Assembly: GCA_002433025.1 (NCBI GenBank)
Contig: DJGZ01000022.1
Span: 167,538 to 231,537, forward strand
DNA from: Bacteroidales bacterium UBA5833
Lineage (GTDB): Bacteria; Bacteroidota; Bacteroidia; Bacteroidales; Lentimicrobiaceae
Length of the DNA stretch: 64,000 nucleotides
Direction of reading: 5' to 3'
Part shown: one piece after another, positions 26,406 to 36,477 of the stretch
Layout of the letters: the number at the start of each line of letters is the position of its first letter
Position numbering within the stretch: the stretch's first letter is position 1
Made by a program: the position numbers and the translations under genes
Notes under the pieces: model-generated
What the model was told of the DNA's origin: nothing
The model's database searches: none
The model's input: the letters and a program-made list of their open reading frames with translations, nothing else

Positions 26406-29400
26406 ATGATCGATCCCGGTAAAATTGTTAAAAACCTTATCCCTTCAGAACCGGTTGTTATCAATAAGGTTCAGGAACTGGGTACCATGGTTTCCATATA
26501 TTATACTGGCGTTAATACAAACAAAGCCAGTACCAAAGTGGTATCAATAGCAGAATATGAGGCACTTGAAGTATTAGCTGAAGAAGGTTCATTCAATTTT
26601 ACGGGTGATCCGGTAAGATTTTCTTTGTTTGCAGAGGCTGAGAGAATCAATTCAGCTTATCAGTTTGATCCTCTATTTGCTGTTAATTGCAGTATTATTG
26701 ATCCCCTTCCTCACCAGGTTGAAGCTGTTTATAAGTTTTTACTTCCTCTACCAAAAATAAGGTTCCTGCTTGCTGATGACACCGGAGCCGGTAAAACAAT
26801 TATGGCCGGCTTGCTTATTAAAGAACTCATGATGCGGGGCCTTGCTGAGCGTATATTAATAATAACTCCCGGAGGCCTCACTAAACAGTGGCAGGAAGAT
26901 GAAATGGGTGTGAAGTTTAATATACCCTTTACTCTTGTCAATCGAAACCTGTTTTCCTCCGATCCCAATGTGTTTCATACAGCTCAAAGAATTATTACTT
27001 CAATTGACTTTATATCTCGTGAAGATGTAATCAATGTGGCTTCAAATACTAACTGGGATTTGATTGTTTTTGATGAATGCCACAAATTATCTGCCTATGA
27101 TTACGGAAACAAACAATATTTATCTGTGCGATACAAAACAGCCCAGATTTTGTCGCAACAGTGTGAGCATCTGTTGCTACTGACTGCAACACCTCACAGA
27201 GGAAGGCCAGATACATTTAAAAGACTACTTCAATTGCTTGATGAAGATATTTTTGCAACAAATGAAATCGCCTCAACACGGGTAAAGGAATTAGAACACA
27301 ACGGTATAAATAAGTTTTTTATTCGCCGCTTGAAGGAAGACATGAAAGACTGGCAAGGGAATCCGCTGTATAAGAATCGCTTTACAAAAACCGTAGCTTA
27401 TCAACTTACTCCTGAGGAAAAAGAGTTATACGATGCTGTAACGAAATATCTGTCTAAACGAAAAGAAGAGGCTTCTGAAACAAAAAACATCCATGTATCG
27501 TTGGCATTGACAGTCATGCAACGCAGATTGGCAAGTTCAATCTTTGCGATCAAAAACACACTTGAACGAAGGTGGCTTGCACTTCAAGGCATTGTTGATG
27601 AATTGAATAACAATCCTGGACTCTGGAATCAGCGGATAAAAATGGACAATGCATTTAACCAGGTAATAGACATTGAGGATTATGAAGACCTGGAGGATGA
27701 AGAAAAAGAAGCCCTTGAAGGCATACTATCTGATCCGAGAAAATTCAAACTTTTTACTACTGCAAAAAATCCACAGGAATTAAAGCAGGAAGCAATAGAA
27801 GTTAAAAAATTGCACGAAATGGCTCTTTCCTTGTATAATCGTCAACAAGAAGAGAAGAAATTTCAGGAATTACAAGCATTGCTTAAAAACAATGGTGTTC
27901 TTGAGCAGGGAGAGAAACTCGTAATTTTTACAGAACACAAAGATACCTTGTTATACCTTGAGGAGCGCCTGAAAAAAAGCAGTGGTTATAAAGTTGCAAC
28001 TATTCATGGAGGCAAGTCAGTAGATGAACGAAGGCAAGCTCAATGGGAGTTTGCAAAACCAGGTACTCAAATCCTGATTGGCACTGATGCAGCCGGTGAA
28101 GGCATTAACCTTCAATTCTGCCGCCTGCTGATTAACTGGGATATACCCTGGAATCCAAACAGGCTTGAGCAAAGAATGGGGCGTATTCACCGTTACGGAC
28201 AGAAGCAGGATGTTCTGGTTTTTAATATGGTGGCAAATAATACCAGAGAAGGGAAGGTACTGGAACGCTTACTCACAAAACTTGATGTAATCCGTGAAGG
28301 ATTAGGCGATGACCGTGTGTACGATGTAATTCAGGATGTGCTCGAAAACGTTAAACTTGATGCCATAATTAACTCCGTTTTCAATGGGAATGAAACTGCA
28401 CTCGATGAATTTCTTTCTCTGGATGAAGAACAACTAAAACTACGGTTTAAAGAGAAAATACAGGAACATAAGAACAAGCTGGCGCACAGCCAAATCGACT
28501 TTAAGGATGCAAGGATATTGAAAGAAAATTCCGATGAAAAACGCTTACAGCCGATATATATACGACTATTCTTTGAAAAGGCTTTCAGTTATATCGGTGG
28601 GGAGGTTGCCGAATTGCGAAAATCAATATACCGGATAGATAAATTACCCGAGGATGTGTCTGCAGCACTGAAATCAGAGTACAACATTTATGCGGATTCT
28701 ATCCGAAATATTCAGTTTTGCTTTGATAAAGATGTTTTCCTGGATTACCTGAATTACGGTGATTTAGGCAAGGTTCACTATATTAACCCCGGCAACCCAG
28801 TATTTGATAGTCTTGTAAAAGTAGTCCGGAACCGGTTTAGGGAAGATATGCTCCAGGGGGCTGTTTTGATATCCCCTGATGATAAGGATGCTTATTTTGC
28901 GTTCTTCGTTAAATCTCAGATTGTTGACAACAGGGAAAGTAAGAAGGACGACAGCATAGCAGATGAAAGACTTGTGATGGTTTATAAAACCCATGAGGGT
29001 ATATTTCATATAACTTCGCCTGCAAAATATCTTGATCTTCATCCACCTGCATCTTTTACAAAACCAGTTATTCCACCTGAAGTTATAAGCAATGATGAAG
29101 TTGTTCAATGGTGTTTCATGAATATTACTCAACAACAGTTTGATGACACCAAAGAACATGTACAAAAGGATGCCTCTGACCGGAAATCTTACCTGGAATC
29201 TGCATTTACACAGGTAATTCTTGATTTGCAGCTTCAGATTCAGGAATTACAAGGTAAGGTATTATATGGTGACCTTAAAGCGCAGGATAAGATACTAAAG
29301 AAGCAGGAGCGCATTAATGAACTTATTCGTAAGAAGAAAACCCGCCTTGAGAGCCTTGACCTGATGGTGCAATTAAGCCCAAAAGCCCCGGAGATTCTTG

Positions 29401-29840
29401 GCTGTGCGTATGTAATCCCGTTAACACAGGTTGAATACCAGGGCCATTATGGAATGAGCCGTGACGACGAAGCCGAAGCCATTGCCATGAAAGTAGCAAT
29501 GGATTTTGAAGTTAGCACTGGCTGGGAGCCCACCGATGTGAGTACCAATAATGAGGGTTATGACATCCGGAGCATCAGCCCTGAAGAACTAAAGCGATAC
29601 ATTGAGGTGAAAGGGCGTAGTGGCTCTGACGGCAATGTGATGCTGAGTGAGAATGAAATGAATCGCCTGGCACAACTGGGCGATTCTGCATGGTTGTATA
29701 TTGTTGTGAATTGCAAAAGTGAACCAGAACTTTACCGTATCCAGAATCCTGCACATGCACTCGTATTTGAATTAAAAATAAAAGGTGTGCAATATTTCTT
29801 GCCAATGTCAGAATGGAAATCAAAAATTAATTGTATATGA
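26406..29840 (+). CDS. SNF2-family helicase with C-terminal DUF3883 domain
   Basis: A 1144-residue superfamily 2 DNA translocase. Helicase motifs: Walker A DDTGAGKT (residues ~124-131), DECH box (223-226), LTATPHRG, and in the second lobe GTDAAGEGINLQF and RMGRIHRYGQ (~594-603). A coiled-coil-rich middle region follows. The last ~110 residues match DUF3883 (GYDIRSISPEELKRYIEVKG), a nuclease-like fold with an Asp...Glu-x-Lys pattern. Such helicases (DrmD/RapA-like) recur with DUF1156 methyltransferases and DUF499 ATPases in defence islands. The stop overlaps the next start (ATGA, 29837-29840). It would scan or remodel incoming unmodified DNA. Confidence 0.88.
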   Translation: MIDPGKIVKNLIPSEPVVINKVQELGTMVSIYYTGVNTNKASTKVVSIAEYEALEVLAEEGSFNFTGDPVRFSLFAEAERINSAYQFDPLFAVNCSIIDPLPHQVEAVYKFLLPLPKIRFLLADDTGAGKTIMAGLLIKELMMRGLAERILIITPGGLTKQWQEDEMGVKFNIPFTLVNRNLFSSDPNVFHTAQRIITSIDFISREDVINVASNTNWDLIVFDECHKLSAYDYGNKQYLSVRYKTAQILSQQCEHLLLLTATPHRGRPDTFKRLLQLLDEDIFATNEIASTRVKELEHNGINKFFIRRLKEDMKDWQGNPLYKNRFTKTVAYQLTPEEKELYDAVTKYLSKRKEEASETKNIHVSLALTVMQRRLASSIFAIKNTLERRWLALQGIVDELNNNPGLWNQRIKMDNAFNQVIDIEDYEDLEDEEKEALEGILSDPRKFKLFTTAKNPQELKQEAIEVKKLHEMALSLYNRQQEEKKFQELQALLKNNGVLEQGEKLVIFTEHKDTLLYLEERLKKSSGYKVATIHGGKSVDERRQAQWEFAKPGTQILIGTDAAGEGINLQFCRLLINWDIPWNPNRLEQRMGRIHRYGQKQDVLVFNMVANNTREGKVLERLLTKLDVIREGLGDDRVYDVIQDVLENVKLDAIINSVFNGNETALDEFLSLDEEQLKLRFKEKIQEHKNKLAHSQIDFKDARILKENSDEKRLQPIYIRLFFEKAFSYIGGEVAELRKSIYRIDKLPEDVSAALKSEYNIYADSIRNIQFCFDKDVFLDYLNYGDLGKVHYINPGNPVFDSLVKVVRNRFREDMLQGAVLISPDDKDAYFAFFVKSQIVDNRESKKDDSIADERLVMVYKTHEGIFHITSPAKYLDLHPPASFTKPVIPPEVISNDEVVQWCFMNITQQQFDDTKEHVQKDASDRKSYLESAFTQVILDLQLQIQELQGKVLYGDLKAQDKILKKQERINELIRKKKTRLESLDLMVQLSPKAPEILGCAYVIPLTQVEYQGHYGMSRDDEAEAIAMKVAMDFEVSTGWEPTDVSTNNEGYDIRSISPEELKRYIEVKGRSGSDGNVMLSENEMNRLAQLGDSAWLYIVVNCKSEPELYRIQNPAHALVFELKIKGVQYFLPMSEWKSKINCI

Positions 29841-31510
29841 ACAATCAAAGTGAAACTATCAGAAAATTCGTGACTTACATTAACAACAAGGACCATTTAG
29901 GGGGTTTTTGGCTTCCTAACATTCAACGGCCATTTGTCTGGAGCGAAGAGCAAATTGAAAGGGTTTATGATTCGATTTTGAGGGAGTATCCTATTGGCTC
30001 AATGTTGGTTTGGAAAACCGACAGTGAGATTAAGCATAGAAAATTCATTGACAATTGGCGGAATGGTCTAAATATTACTGACTTCTATGTTCCGGAAAAT
30101 GGCCATGCGAAAATGCTGGTGCTCGATGGGCAACAACGAATCCAAAGTTTGTTTATTGGTTTACGAGGAAGTTATAACGGGAAGGAGCTTTATCTGAATA
30201 TTCTTAGCGGAGACCTGAAAGATCCAGAAGACACAAGATTTGAATTTAAATTCAGTGACAATACGGCGTGCTATCCGTGGGTTAAGTTTAAGGATGTTGT
30301 TTTAACTGACAAGAAAAATAAGGAAATAAGAAGTTGGATTTCAGAGTTAGCTTCGGATGCCATTTCTCCTGAGAACGAAGATAGAATTGAAGAAAATATA
30401 GAGCAAATCAGAAATGTTTTTTGTACGCAGGAAAATATTCTATATCAGGTAATTGACAGTATTGATAAGCCTGACACATATTCCGAAAATGATGTTGTTG
30501 AAATTTTTATCAGGGCAAATTCCGGTGGAACTCCCTTGAATAAATCTGATCTGATGTTTTCTTTACTTGTGTCAAGTTGGGATGATGTTGAGAATCGTAT
30601 GTCAGAATTGTTGTTAGAGATTAATGCCACTGGTTACAAGTTCACCCGTGACTTTATTTTAAAGACATTCCTCGTTCTGCTTGATAAGGGTGCAAGGTAT
30701 AATGTTAGGAAATTCAGAGAAGAGGGCACAAGAGAGCGCATTGAGCAGGAATGGGATAACATTACCGATTCAATTAGAGCGGTAAAGGACTATATTTATG
30801 GCAGTACATTTCTTAAAACTGATAAGACTATTCCTTCTTACCTTAGCTTAATCCCTTTGATTTACTTTAGATATCATTTTAAGGGAAAATGGGGAAACCA
30901 TCTACCTGATTATCAAAATTACATTACAAGAACTTCGATTACAGGAGTTTTCGGAGGAACACCAGATAATCTTCTCGATAAATTAGTGAAAAGAATAAAT
31001 GAAGACAAAGATTTCGTTCTAGACCAAATATTTGGAGTAATCCGGGAAGATAACAGGGGACTTGAGGTGTCACAAAGTACGATTCTCAGCTTGGATTATT
31101 GGAAAAAAGAAATTCACTTTTTCTTCAATTTATGGTACGGATTCAATTACCAGCCATCTCTTCAGGACAACAAACCACAAATAGATCATATTTTTCCTCA
31201 ATCAGCATTAAAAAAAGTTAAAATGCCTAATCCTTCTACGGGTGCAATGAACATGATGAAATATGGATGGGATATGCGGAATCAGATTGCTAACCTTATG
31301 CTGTTGACTGCTGTAGAGAATGGTGCTGGAGGGAAAACGGACATTCTGCCGGAAGTTTTCTTTGCTGATAAAAGCCCGGAATATCTGAAAATGCATCTGA
31401 TACCCAAGGACCCGGAATTATGGAAATTTGAAAACTTTGAAAAGTTTATTGAGGCAAGGAAAGCATTAATTCTTCAAAAGTTTGATTTTCTGATTCAGCG
31501 GACAAATTAA
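29837..31510 (+). CDS. GmrSD-like DUF262/HNH type IV restriction protein
   Basis: A 557-residue protein fusing a DUF262 (GmrS, ParB-like NTPase) domain to a DUF1524-type HNH domain (GmrD). DUF262 marks: WLPNIQRPFVW, REYPIGSMLVWK and the DGQQR motif at residues 97-101. The HNH-like end has IDHIFPQS (Asp450-His451) and a later RNQIANLMLL with the conserved Asn. This family cuts DNA with modified bases such as glucosylated hydroxymethylcytosine. I start it at the ATG at 29837, which overlaps the helicase stop; a TTG two codons earlier is less likely. It may be an independent nuclease or the effector of this cluster. Confidence 0.87.
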   Translation: MNNQSETIRKFVTYINNKDHLGGFWLPNIQRPFVWSEEQIERVYDSILREYPIGSMLVWKTDSEIKHRKFIDNWRNGLNITDFYVPENGHAKMLVLDGQQRIQSLFIGLRGSYNGKELYLNILSGDLKDPEDTRFEFKFSDNTACYPWVKFKDVVLTDKKNKEIRSWISELASDAISPENEDRIEENIEQIRNVFCTQENILYQVIDSIDKPDTYSENDVVEIFIRANSGGTPLNKSDLMFSLLVSSWDDVENRMSELLLEINATGYKFTRDFILKTFLVLLDKGARYNVRKFREEGTRERIEQEWDNITDSIRAVKDYIYGSTFLKTDKTIPSYLSLIPLIYFRYHFKGKWGNHLPDYQNYITRTSITGVFGGTPDNLLDKLVKRINEDKDFVLDQIFGVIREDNRGLEVSQSTILSLDYWKKEIHFFFNLWYGFNYQPSLQDNKPQIDHIFPQSALKKVKMPNPSTGAMNMMKYGWDMRNQIANLMLLTAVENGAGGKTDILPEVFFADKSPEYLKMHLIPKDPELWKFENFEKFIEARKALILQKFDFLIQRTN

Positions 31511-31760
31511 GTTCAATTTACATGTCAGTGGATTATTTATAATCAATTGACAATTAGTAAAATGAAGCAAACTATTTGCTGTTGTTTATTTGAATAGTAA
31601 ATTTGGTCAAAAGAATAGATCCTTTGCCTTCATCTTAATTAAAGCTGAGAGTATCGTTATTTTACTTTTTCCAACATGCATTTTTTTGTGCATTAAAGAT
31701 GAAATACTGATAAACCTACAGCCAATGTTTCTGCACTTGATAAAAAATACTATGAAACAC
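31511..31760. other. Gap before the AbiE operator
   Basis: A 250-bp AT-rich gap. It separates the helicase-GmrSD pair from the AbiE-methyltransferase-ATPase set. No gene seen. Confidence 0.5.
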
Positions 31761-31795
31761 TTGCAATAAACCCCGAAAAAAGGGGTATATTGCAA
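31761..31795 (+). promoter_or_regulatory. Palindromic operator upstream of abiEi
   Basis: TTGCAATAAACCCC (31761-31774) and GGGGTATATTGCAA (31782-31795) form an inverted repeat with 13 of 14 pairs and a 7-base spacer, ending 21 bp before the abiEi start. AbiEi antitoxins are known to repress their own operon by binding inverted repeats, so this is the likely autoregulatory site. Confidence 0.7.
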
Positions 31796-31816
31796 GCAAT
31801 CTATAAAGATCAAATT

Positions 31817-32620
31817 ATGATTGAGAGTATTAAACATACCAGTGATTTTTTACGAGTTCTCCGTAGTAATGGCAGGTATGCTTTTACTATCGATGATCTT
31901 ATCAATAATGTACCTAAACCTCTGAGGAATCTAAGGAAAGATATTGACAGACTTCGTGATAAAGGTGAAGTAGTCAATATTCGAAGGGAATTTTACACCA
32001 TTCTTCCCGATGAGTACCGAAAAATGGGGGCACTGCCTGTAGAGTTTTATATCGACGATCTGATGAAGCACCTGAACAAACAATATTATGTTGGTTTATT
32101 CAGTGCTGCTATGTTTTTGGGAGCGGCTCACCAACAGCCGCAGGAGTTTTTCGTAATTTCAGAATCCCCCAAGCCAAGGATGGTTCAGAGCAGTAACCTT
32201 CGTATTAACTTTAATGCTAAAAGCAGGTTCCCGGTTTATGGCACTGAAGACCGGAAGACTGAAACCGGTTATTTCCGTATTTCCGGTCCTGAGTTAACAT
32301 TTCTTGACCTGATCTACTTTGAGCAATCCTTGGGAGGATTTAACAGGATCAGTACCATACTTCTGGAATTATCTGAAGGAGTCAAACTAAACCGGCTGAA
32401 GGAAGTCCTGATGAATGATTTTCCGGTAAGTGCCTTTCAAAGGGCAGGGTATATAGCAGAAAATGTGTTGTTTAATAATAAACTGGCGTTGGTTTTTGAG
32501 AACAAACTGGTTAAGATGAAATTTCAACCGGTGTTACTAAAATCCTCCGGCAAGAAAGAGGGTCCGATTAATCCTAAATGGCAGGTACGAATAAATGCGA
32601 AGATAGAAACTGATATATGA
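31817..32620 (+). CDS. abiEi: AbiEi-type antitoxin / transcriptional regulator
   Basis: A 267-residue type IV antitoxin. The N-terminal winged-helix region (residues ~5-70: FLRVLRSNGRYAFTIDDLI, RNLRKDIDRLRDKGEVVNI) binds DNA. The rest is the AbiEi antitoxin domain (YYVGLFSAAMFLGAAHQQP). The ATG at 31817 is chosen because it follows the palindromic operator; a TTG at 31790 would start inside the operator. It overlaps abiEii by four bases. It should repress its own promoter and neutralise AbiEii without binding it directly, as known for this family. Confidence 0.87.
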   Translation: MIESIKHTSDFLRVLRSNGRYAFTIDDLINNVPKPLRNLRKDIDRLRDKGEVVNIRREFYTILPDEYRKMGALPVEFYIDDLMKHLNKQYYVGLFSAAMFLGAAHQQPQEFFVISESPKPRMVQSSNLRINFNAKSRFPVYGTEDRKTETGYFRISGPELTFLDLIYFEQSLGGFNRISTILLELSEGVKLNRLKEVLMNDFPVSAFQRAGYIAENVLFNNKLALVFENKLVKMKFQPVLLKSSGKKEGPINPKWQVRINAKIETDI

Positions 32621-33408
32621 TACCAAGGGCGAATATTCTAGAATGGCAACAATTTGCCCCCTGGCAAACAAACGCTCAGGTAGAGCAAGACCTTGTTATT
32701 GAAAGGGCTTTAATAGAGTTATTTTCAAGTAACATGATCCGGGAAAATCTGGCATTCCGGGGAGGAACCGCTTTGCACAAAATTTTTATGAACCCCCAGG
32801 CCAGATATTCTGAAGATATTGATCTGGTACAGATTAAGCCGGGACCAATAAATCCTGTAATGAAGGAAATCAGAAATGCTATGTCTTTTCTAGGATTAAA
32901 ACGTAATACGAAACAAAATCTCAGGATGAATACCATAGTGTATCGTTTTAATACTGAAATAGCTCCGGTAATCAATACACGTCTTAAACTTGAAATTAAC
33001 AGTCGTGAGCATTTTTCAATATTGGGCTGGAAAATGGTGAATCATGAATTGTCAAGTTCATGGTTTTCTGGCAGTACTGAAATAGTATCTTATGAACTCG
33101 AAGAATTGCTCGGAACAAAATTACGGGCACTCTATCAGCGAAGTAAAGGGAGGGATTTGTTTGATCTCTATTATGCACTGGTTGCTAAGAAACCGGATTG
33201 TGGAAAAATAGCTTATTGTTTTAAAGAATATATGAAATTCAGTAATGGTGCAGCCTGCTCAGCTTCTGAATTAACAAGGAACCTGGATGAGAAAATGCTT
33301 GATCCGGATTTTATTGGTGATACCAAAGGTCTTTTACGGCCTGAAGTAACATACGACATCAATGTTGCATACGAACTCGTTAAAAATGAACTTATTGAAC
33401 GAATCTGA
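32617..33408 (+). CDS. abiEii: AbiEii-type nucleotidyltransferase toxin
   Basis: A 263-residue toxin of the AbiEii/AbiGii nucleotidyltransferase family. Motif I GGTALHK (49-55), SEDIDL (65-70) with the two metal-binding Asp, a KLEIN motif near residue 123 and GTKLRALYQRSKGRDLFDLYY, all diagnostic. Related toxins block growth by adding nucleotides to tRNA 3' ends or by binding GTP. The ATG overlaps the abiEi stop (ATGA). The next gene, the methyltransferase, begins one base after this stop, so the toxin-antitoxin pair is wired into the restriction-like operon. Confidence 0.9.
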   Translation: MIPRANILEWQQFAPWQTNAQVEQDLVIERALIELFSSNMIRENLAFRGGTALHKIFMNPQARYSEDIDLVQIKPGPINPVMKEIRNAMSFLGLKRNTKQNLRMNTIVYRFNTEIAPVINTRLKLEINSREHFSILGWKMVNHELSSSWFSGSTEIVSYELEELLGTKLRALYQRSKGRDLFDLYYALVAKKPDCGKIAYCFKEYMKFSNGAACSASELTRNLDEKMLDPDFIGDTKGLLRPEVTYDINVAYELVKNELIERI

Positions 33409-33409
33409 A

Positions 33410-36400
33410 ATGACCCAACCTAAAAAACTCATCGAAGTAGCTATGCCGATTAAGGAAATATCGGCTGAAAGTGTCAGAGATAAATCCATCAGGCACGGAC
33501 ATATTTCAACTTTGCACCTTTGGTGGGCACGCAGACCATTGCCAGTGTGCAGGGCTGTTGTATTTGCCAGCCTGGTTCCGGATCCGATGGATGAAAATTG
33601 CCCTAAAGCATTTAAGGATGCTGTTCATATGCTGCTTGGAAAGCCATTCGCACTCAAATCAGGAGAATCACTGGTTGATTACTATAAACCTTATGATGAC
33701 ATACCATATACGGCTGCTATTGATAGGATGGAGGATAATCTTCGTAACAGGTTGCTTATGTTTATCGGTAAGTTCTCTGACAAATATGCAAAAATGGGTG
33801 AGAAAACGCCTGCTAAAGATATGTTAATGGATGCCAGCCTGATAAAATGGGATAACAAAAACAATGAAGATATTATTGGTAAAGCCCGCAAACTGATTTG
33901 GGTTTCACACAATGCTGCCTCAGGTAAAAGTTCAACAGAATTGCTCTTTGATTTTGAATACCATTACCAGGCTATTAAAGATGCTGAACAGGAATTATAC
34001 AATACCCCAGACAGACACATTGCATCTAAAGATATAATAACAAAAGAAAACATCCTTCATAATGCTATAGAAGCCTTTTTAGACAAAATGCCAAAGGTGT
34101 TTGATCCTTTTGCAGGTGGGGGTGCAATACCCCTGGAAGCAGCACGTTTAGGGTGCCGGACTTATGGTAATGATATTAACCCGGTGGCGCATATTATTCA
34201 AAAAGGAGGTTTGGAGATTCCACAAAAATTTGGGAAGCCAATCATTTATAGTAAAGAGAATTTCATCAAACTATATGGCGAAGAACAATGGAACAATCAT
34301 CAAGCAGAGGGCTTTATATTAAATGAAGGGGAAGCTATTGCAATAAGAATCGAAAATAGACTCGCTTTTGATGTCGAATTTTATGCTAAGAGGATTTTAA
34401 CTAAGTCGGAGAAGGAAATAGGCCATTTATATCCTTCTAATCTAAAAGGAGAGAAGCCAATAGCATATATTTGGGCACGAACTGCCAATTGTTCAAATCC
34501 TTCTTGTCGCGCAGAAGTTCCTTTGTTAAGGGATTTCTACTTATGTGATAAAACTGATAAAAAAGTATACTTAAAACCATCTATAGTTGCAACTAAGATT
34601 ACATTCACTATTGCTACCGGTATTCAGAATATAGAAGGATGGGTAAAGAGAGCAAACCTTCATTGCCCATGTTGCGGAGCATTAACGGATGTGAAAAAAT
34701 TAAAAGAGCAGTTTATTCTTAAAGAAACTTCTGAAAAATTACTTTGTGTTATTTATGATACTGGCGAAGGAAAAGAGTACCAAATACCTACTCCTAAAGA
34801 AATCGAAATTTCACAAATGAAATTTGAGAATCATGGAAAACCAACAGAACAATTGGAGATTGGGAATAACAGGAATTTCAATACACCAGGCTGGGGGATA
34901 GATAAATTTGGGGAAATGTACTCAGATAGGCAAATGCTTGCAATGCTAAGTCTTGTAAAGAATTTGGAAACAATTAAATTGGAGTTTCCATCATCAGAAA
35001 AGGAATACTATATGGGTCTTTTGTTGATGCTCGGGATTTTCATTGACAGGATTTCCTCAAGAATGACTTCACTTGGGCTTTGGCATTCAAAGGGAGAAAA
35101 ACTTGAACAACCTTTTGGTCGTCAAGCTATACCAATGGTATTTGATTATCCTGAGTCAAATCCATTTGCTGATATTGGAGGTGGGGCACTTAATCAACTC
35201 GAATGGATTACACGGTATATATACTCTGAAGGTCAGTTAAGTTTTATTACAAAATGTAATCATGCAAGTAGTGGTGAAAAAAATCAATTTGATTACAAAG
35301 AGTTAAATGCTGTAATTACTGATCCACCTTACTATGATGCCATAGCATATGCTGACTTATCTGATTTCTTTTATATTTGGCTAAAAAAAACCTTAGGAGC
35401 AGATTATCCATTAAATTTTGCAACACCTAAAACACCAAAAACAGAAGAGTGTACTGCGCTTAAGCATCATCATTACAATGATACGAATAAGGCAAAACAT
35501 CACTTTGAGCAAAAACTATTAACAATATTTGAAGCTCTTGAATATCAAACATCCGATATTGTAAGCATTATGTTTGCTCATCAAAGTACGGAAGCATGGA
35601 CAACGCTATGTAACTCAATTCTTGGAGCCAATATGAATATAACTGGAAGTTGGGCAACGGATACAGAGTTGATAGGTGCACTTAAAAAGGATATGTCTGC
35701 TTTATCCTCCTCTGTCACAGTTTCCTGTAGACCTTCACAAAGAGAAGGCTCTGGTGATTTTAAGGATGTAAAAAATTCTATTGAGAATACTGTTGCAAGA
35801 AAAGTTGAGGAATTATATCGTTTGGGTTTTAGGGGCGCAGATTTACTTACTGCTTGTTTTGGGCAGGCTGTAAGTGTGTTTGGTAAATATGAAAGGGTTG
35901 AAAAGGCTGATGGCTCTGAAATAACGGTTGCGGAATTGCTTGAGATGGCTAAAGAGAGTGCCTTTAACGCATTACTTAAGGGATTTGAAGGTGATGAGTT
36001 TACCAAGTTTTATATTGGATGGCTTCAGCTATATGGGTTCGTTGAAAGTGATTTTGACGATGCTGCAAAATTTACCAAAGTCGGTTTGTCAATAAATATT
36101 TCTGAGTTATTTAAAGAGAACATCTTGATAAAACACGGCAACAAGCTGACGCTTGGCGGATTTCAGGAAAGGTTAAAGACTGATAAAAATATTGGAGACC
36201 GATCTGTTAACTACCTAATCGATACTGTGCATAAAGCAATGGCATTGTATCAAGGTACAAATAGAAATTCGTTATTGCAATATATTGGCCAAGTAGCGGC
36301 TAATCCTGAAAGTAGTTTCTGGCGGGTTGTTACCTCTCTTTGCGAAGTTTTACCGGCAGGGAGCGAAGACTTCAAACAGGCCAATGGTTTACTGGCTAAC

Positions 36401-36472
36401 AAAGAGAGCCTGATCAGGGAAAGCAGGCAATTAAATGTATCAAAACCCGAACAAATCAAACTTGAATTATAA
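33410..36472 (+). CDS. DUF1156-containing DNA methyltransferase
   Basis: A 1020-residue DNA methyltransferase. DUF1156 N-terminus (residues ~8-55: AMPIKEISAESVRDKSIRHG, STLHLWWARRP), SAM-binding motif DPFAGGGAIPLEA from residue 232, and catalytic motif DPPYYDAIAYADLSDFFY from residue 638. The long insertion between them contains two Cys pairs (CSNPSC near 361, CPCC near 418) that look like a zinc ribbon. The DPPY motif indicates methylation of an exocyclic amino group. I prefer the ATG at 33410, one base after the abiEii stop, over one at 33362 inside abiEii. Five bases separate it from the ATPase gene. It probably marks self DNA. Confidence 0.9.
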   Translation: MTQPKKLIEVAMPIKEISAESVRDKSIRHGHISTLHLWWARRPLPVCRAVVFASLVPDPMDENCPKAFKDAVHMLLGKPFALKSGESLVDYYKPYDDIPYTAAIDRMEDNLRNRLLMFIGKFSDKYAKMGEKTPAKDMLMDASLIKWDNKNNEDIIGKARKLIWVSHNAASGKSSTELLFDFEYHYQAIKDAEQELYNTPDRHIASKDIITKENILHNAIEAFLDKMPKVFDPFAGGGAIPLEAARLGCRTYGNDINPVAHIIQKGGLEIPQKFGKPIIYSKENFIKLYGEEQWNNHQAEGFILNEGEAIAIRIENRLAFDVEFYAKRILTKSEKEIGHLYPSNLKGEKPIAYIWARTANCSNPSCRAEVPLLRDFYLCDKTDKKVYLKPSIVATKITFTIATGIQNIEGWVKRANLHCPCCGALTDVKKLKEQFILKETSEKLLCVIYDTGEGKEYQIPTPKEIEISQMKFENHGKPTEQLEIGNNRNFNTPGWGIDKFGEMYSDRQMLAMLSLVKNLETIKLEFPSSEKEYYMGLLLMLGIFIDRISSRMTSLGLWHSKGEKLEQPFGRQAIPMVFDYPESNPFADIGGGALNQLEWITRYIYSEGQLSFITKCNHASSGEKNQFDYKELNAVITDPPYYDAIAYADLSDFFYIWLKKTLGADYPLNFATPKTPKTEECTALKHHHYNDTNKAKHHFEQKLLTIFEALEYQTSDIVSIMFAHQSTEAWTTLCNSILGANMNITGSWATDTELIGALKKDMSALSSSVTVSCRPSQREGSGDFKDVKNSIENTVARKVEELYRLGFRGADLLTACFGQAVSVFGKYERVEKADGSEITVAELLEMAKESAFNALLKGFEGDEFTKFYIGWLQLYGFVESDFDDAAKFTKVGLSINISELFKENILIKHGNKLTLGGFQERLKTDKNIGDRSVNYLIDTVHKAMALYQGTNRNSLLQYIGQVAANPESSFWRVVTSLCEVLPAGSEDFKQANGLLANKESLIRESRQLNVSKPEQIKLEL

Positions 36473-36477
36473 TAACC

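Noticed and set aside
31703..31816. Upstream in-frame extension of abiEi
   Set aside because: It has no ATG and runs through the palindromic operator; the ATG at 31817 is better.
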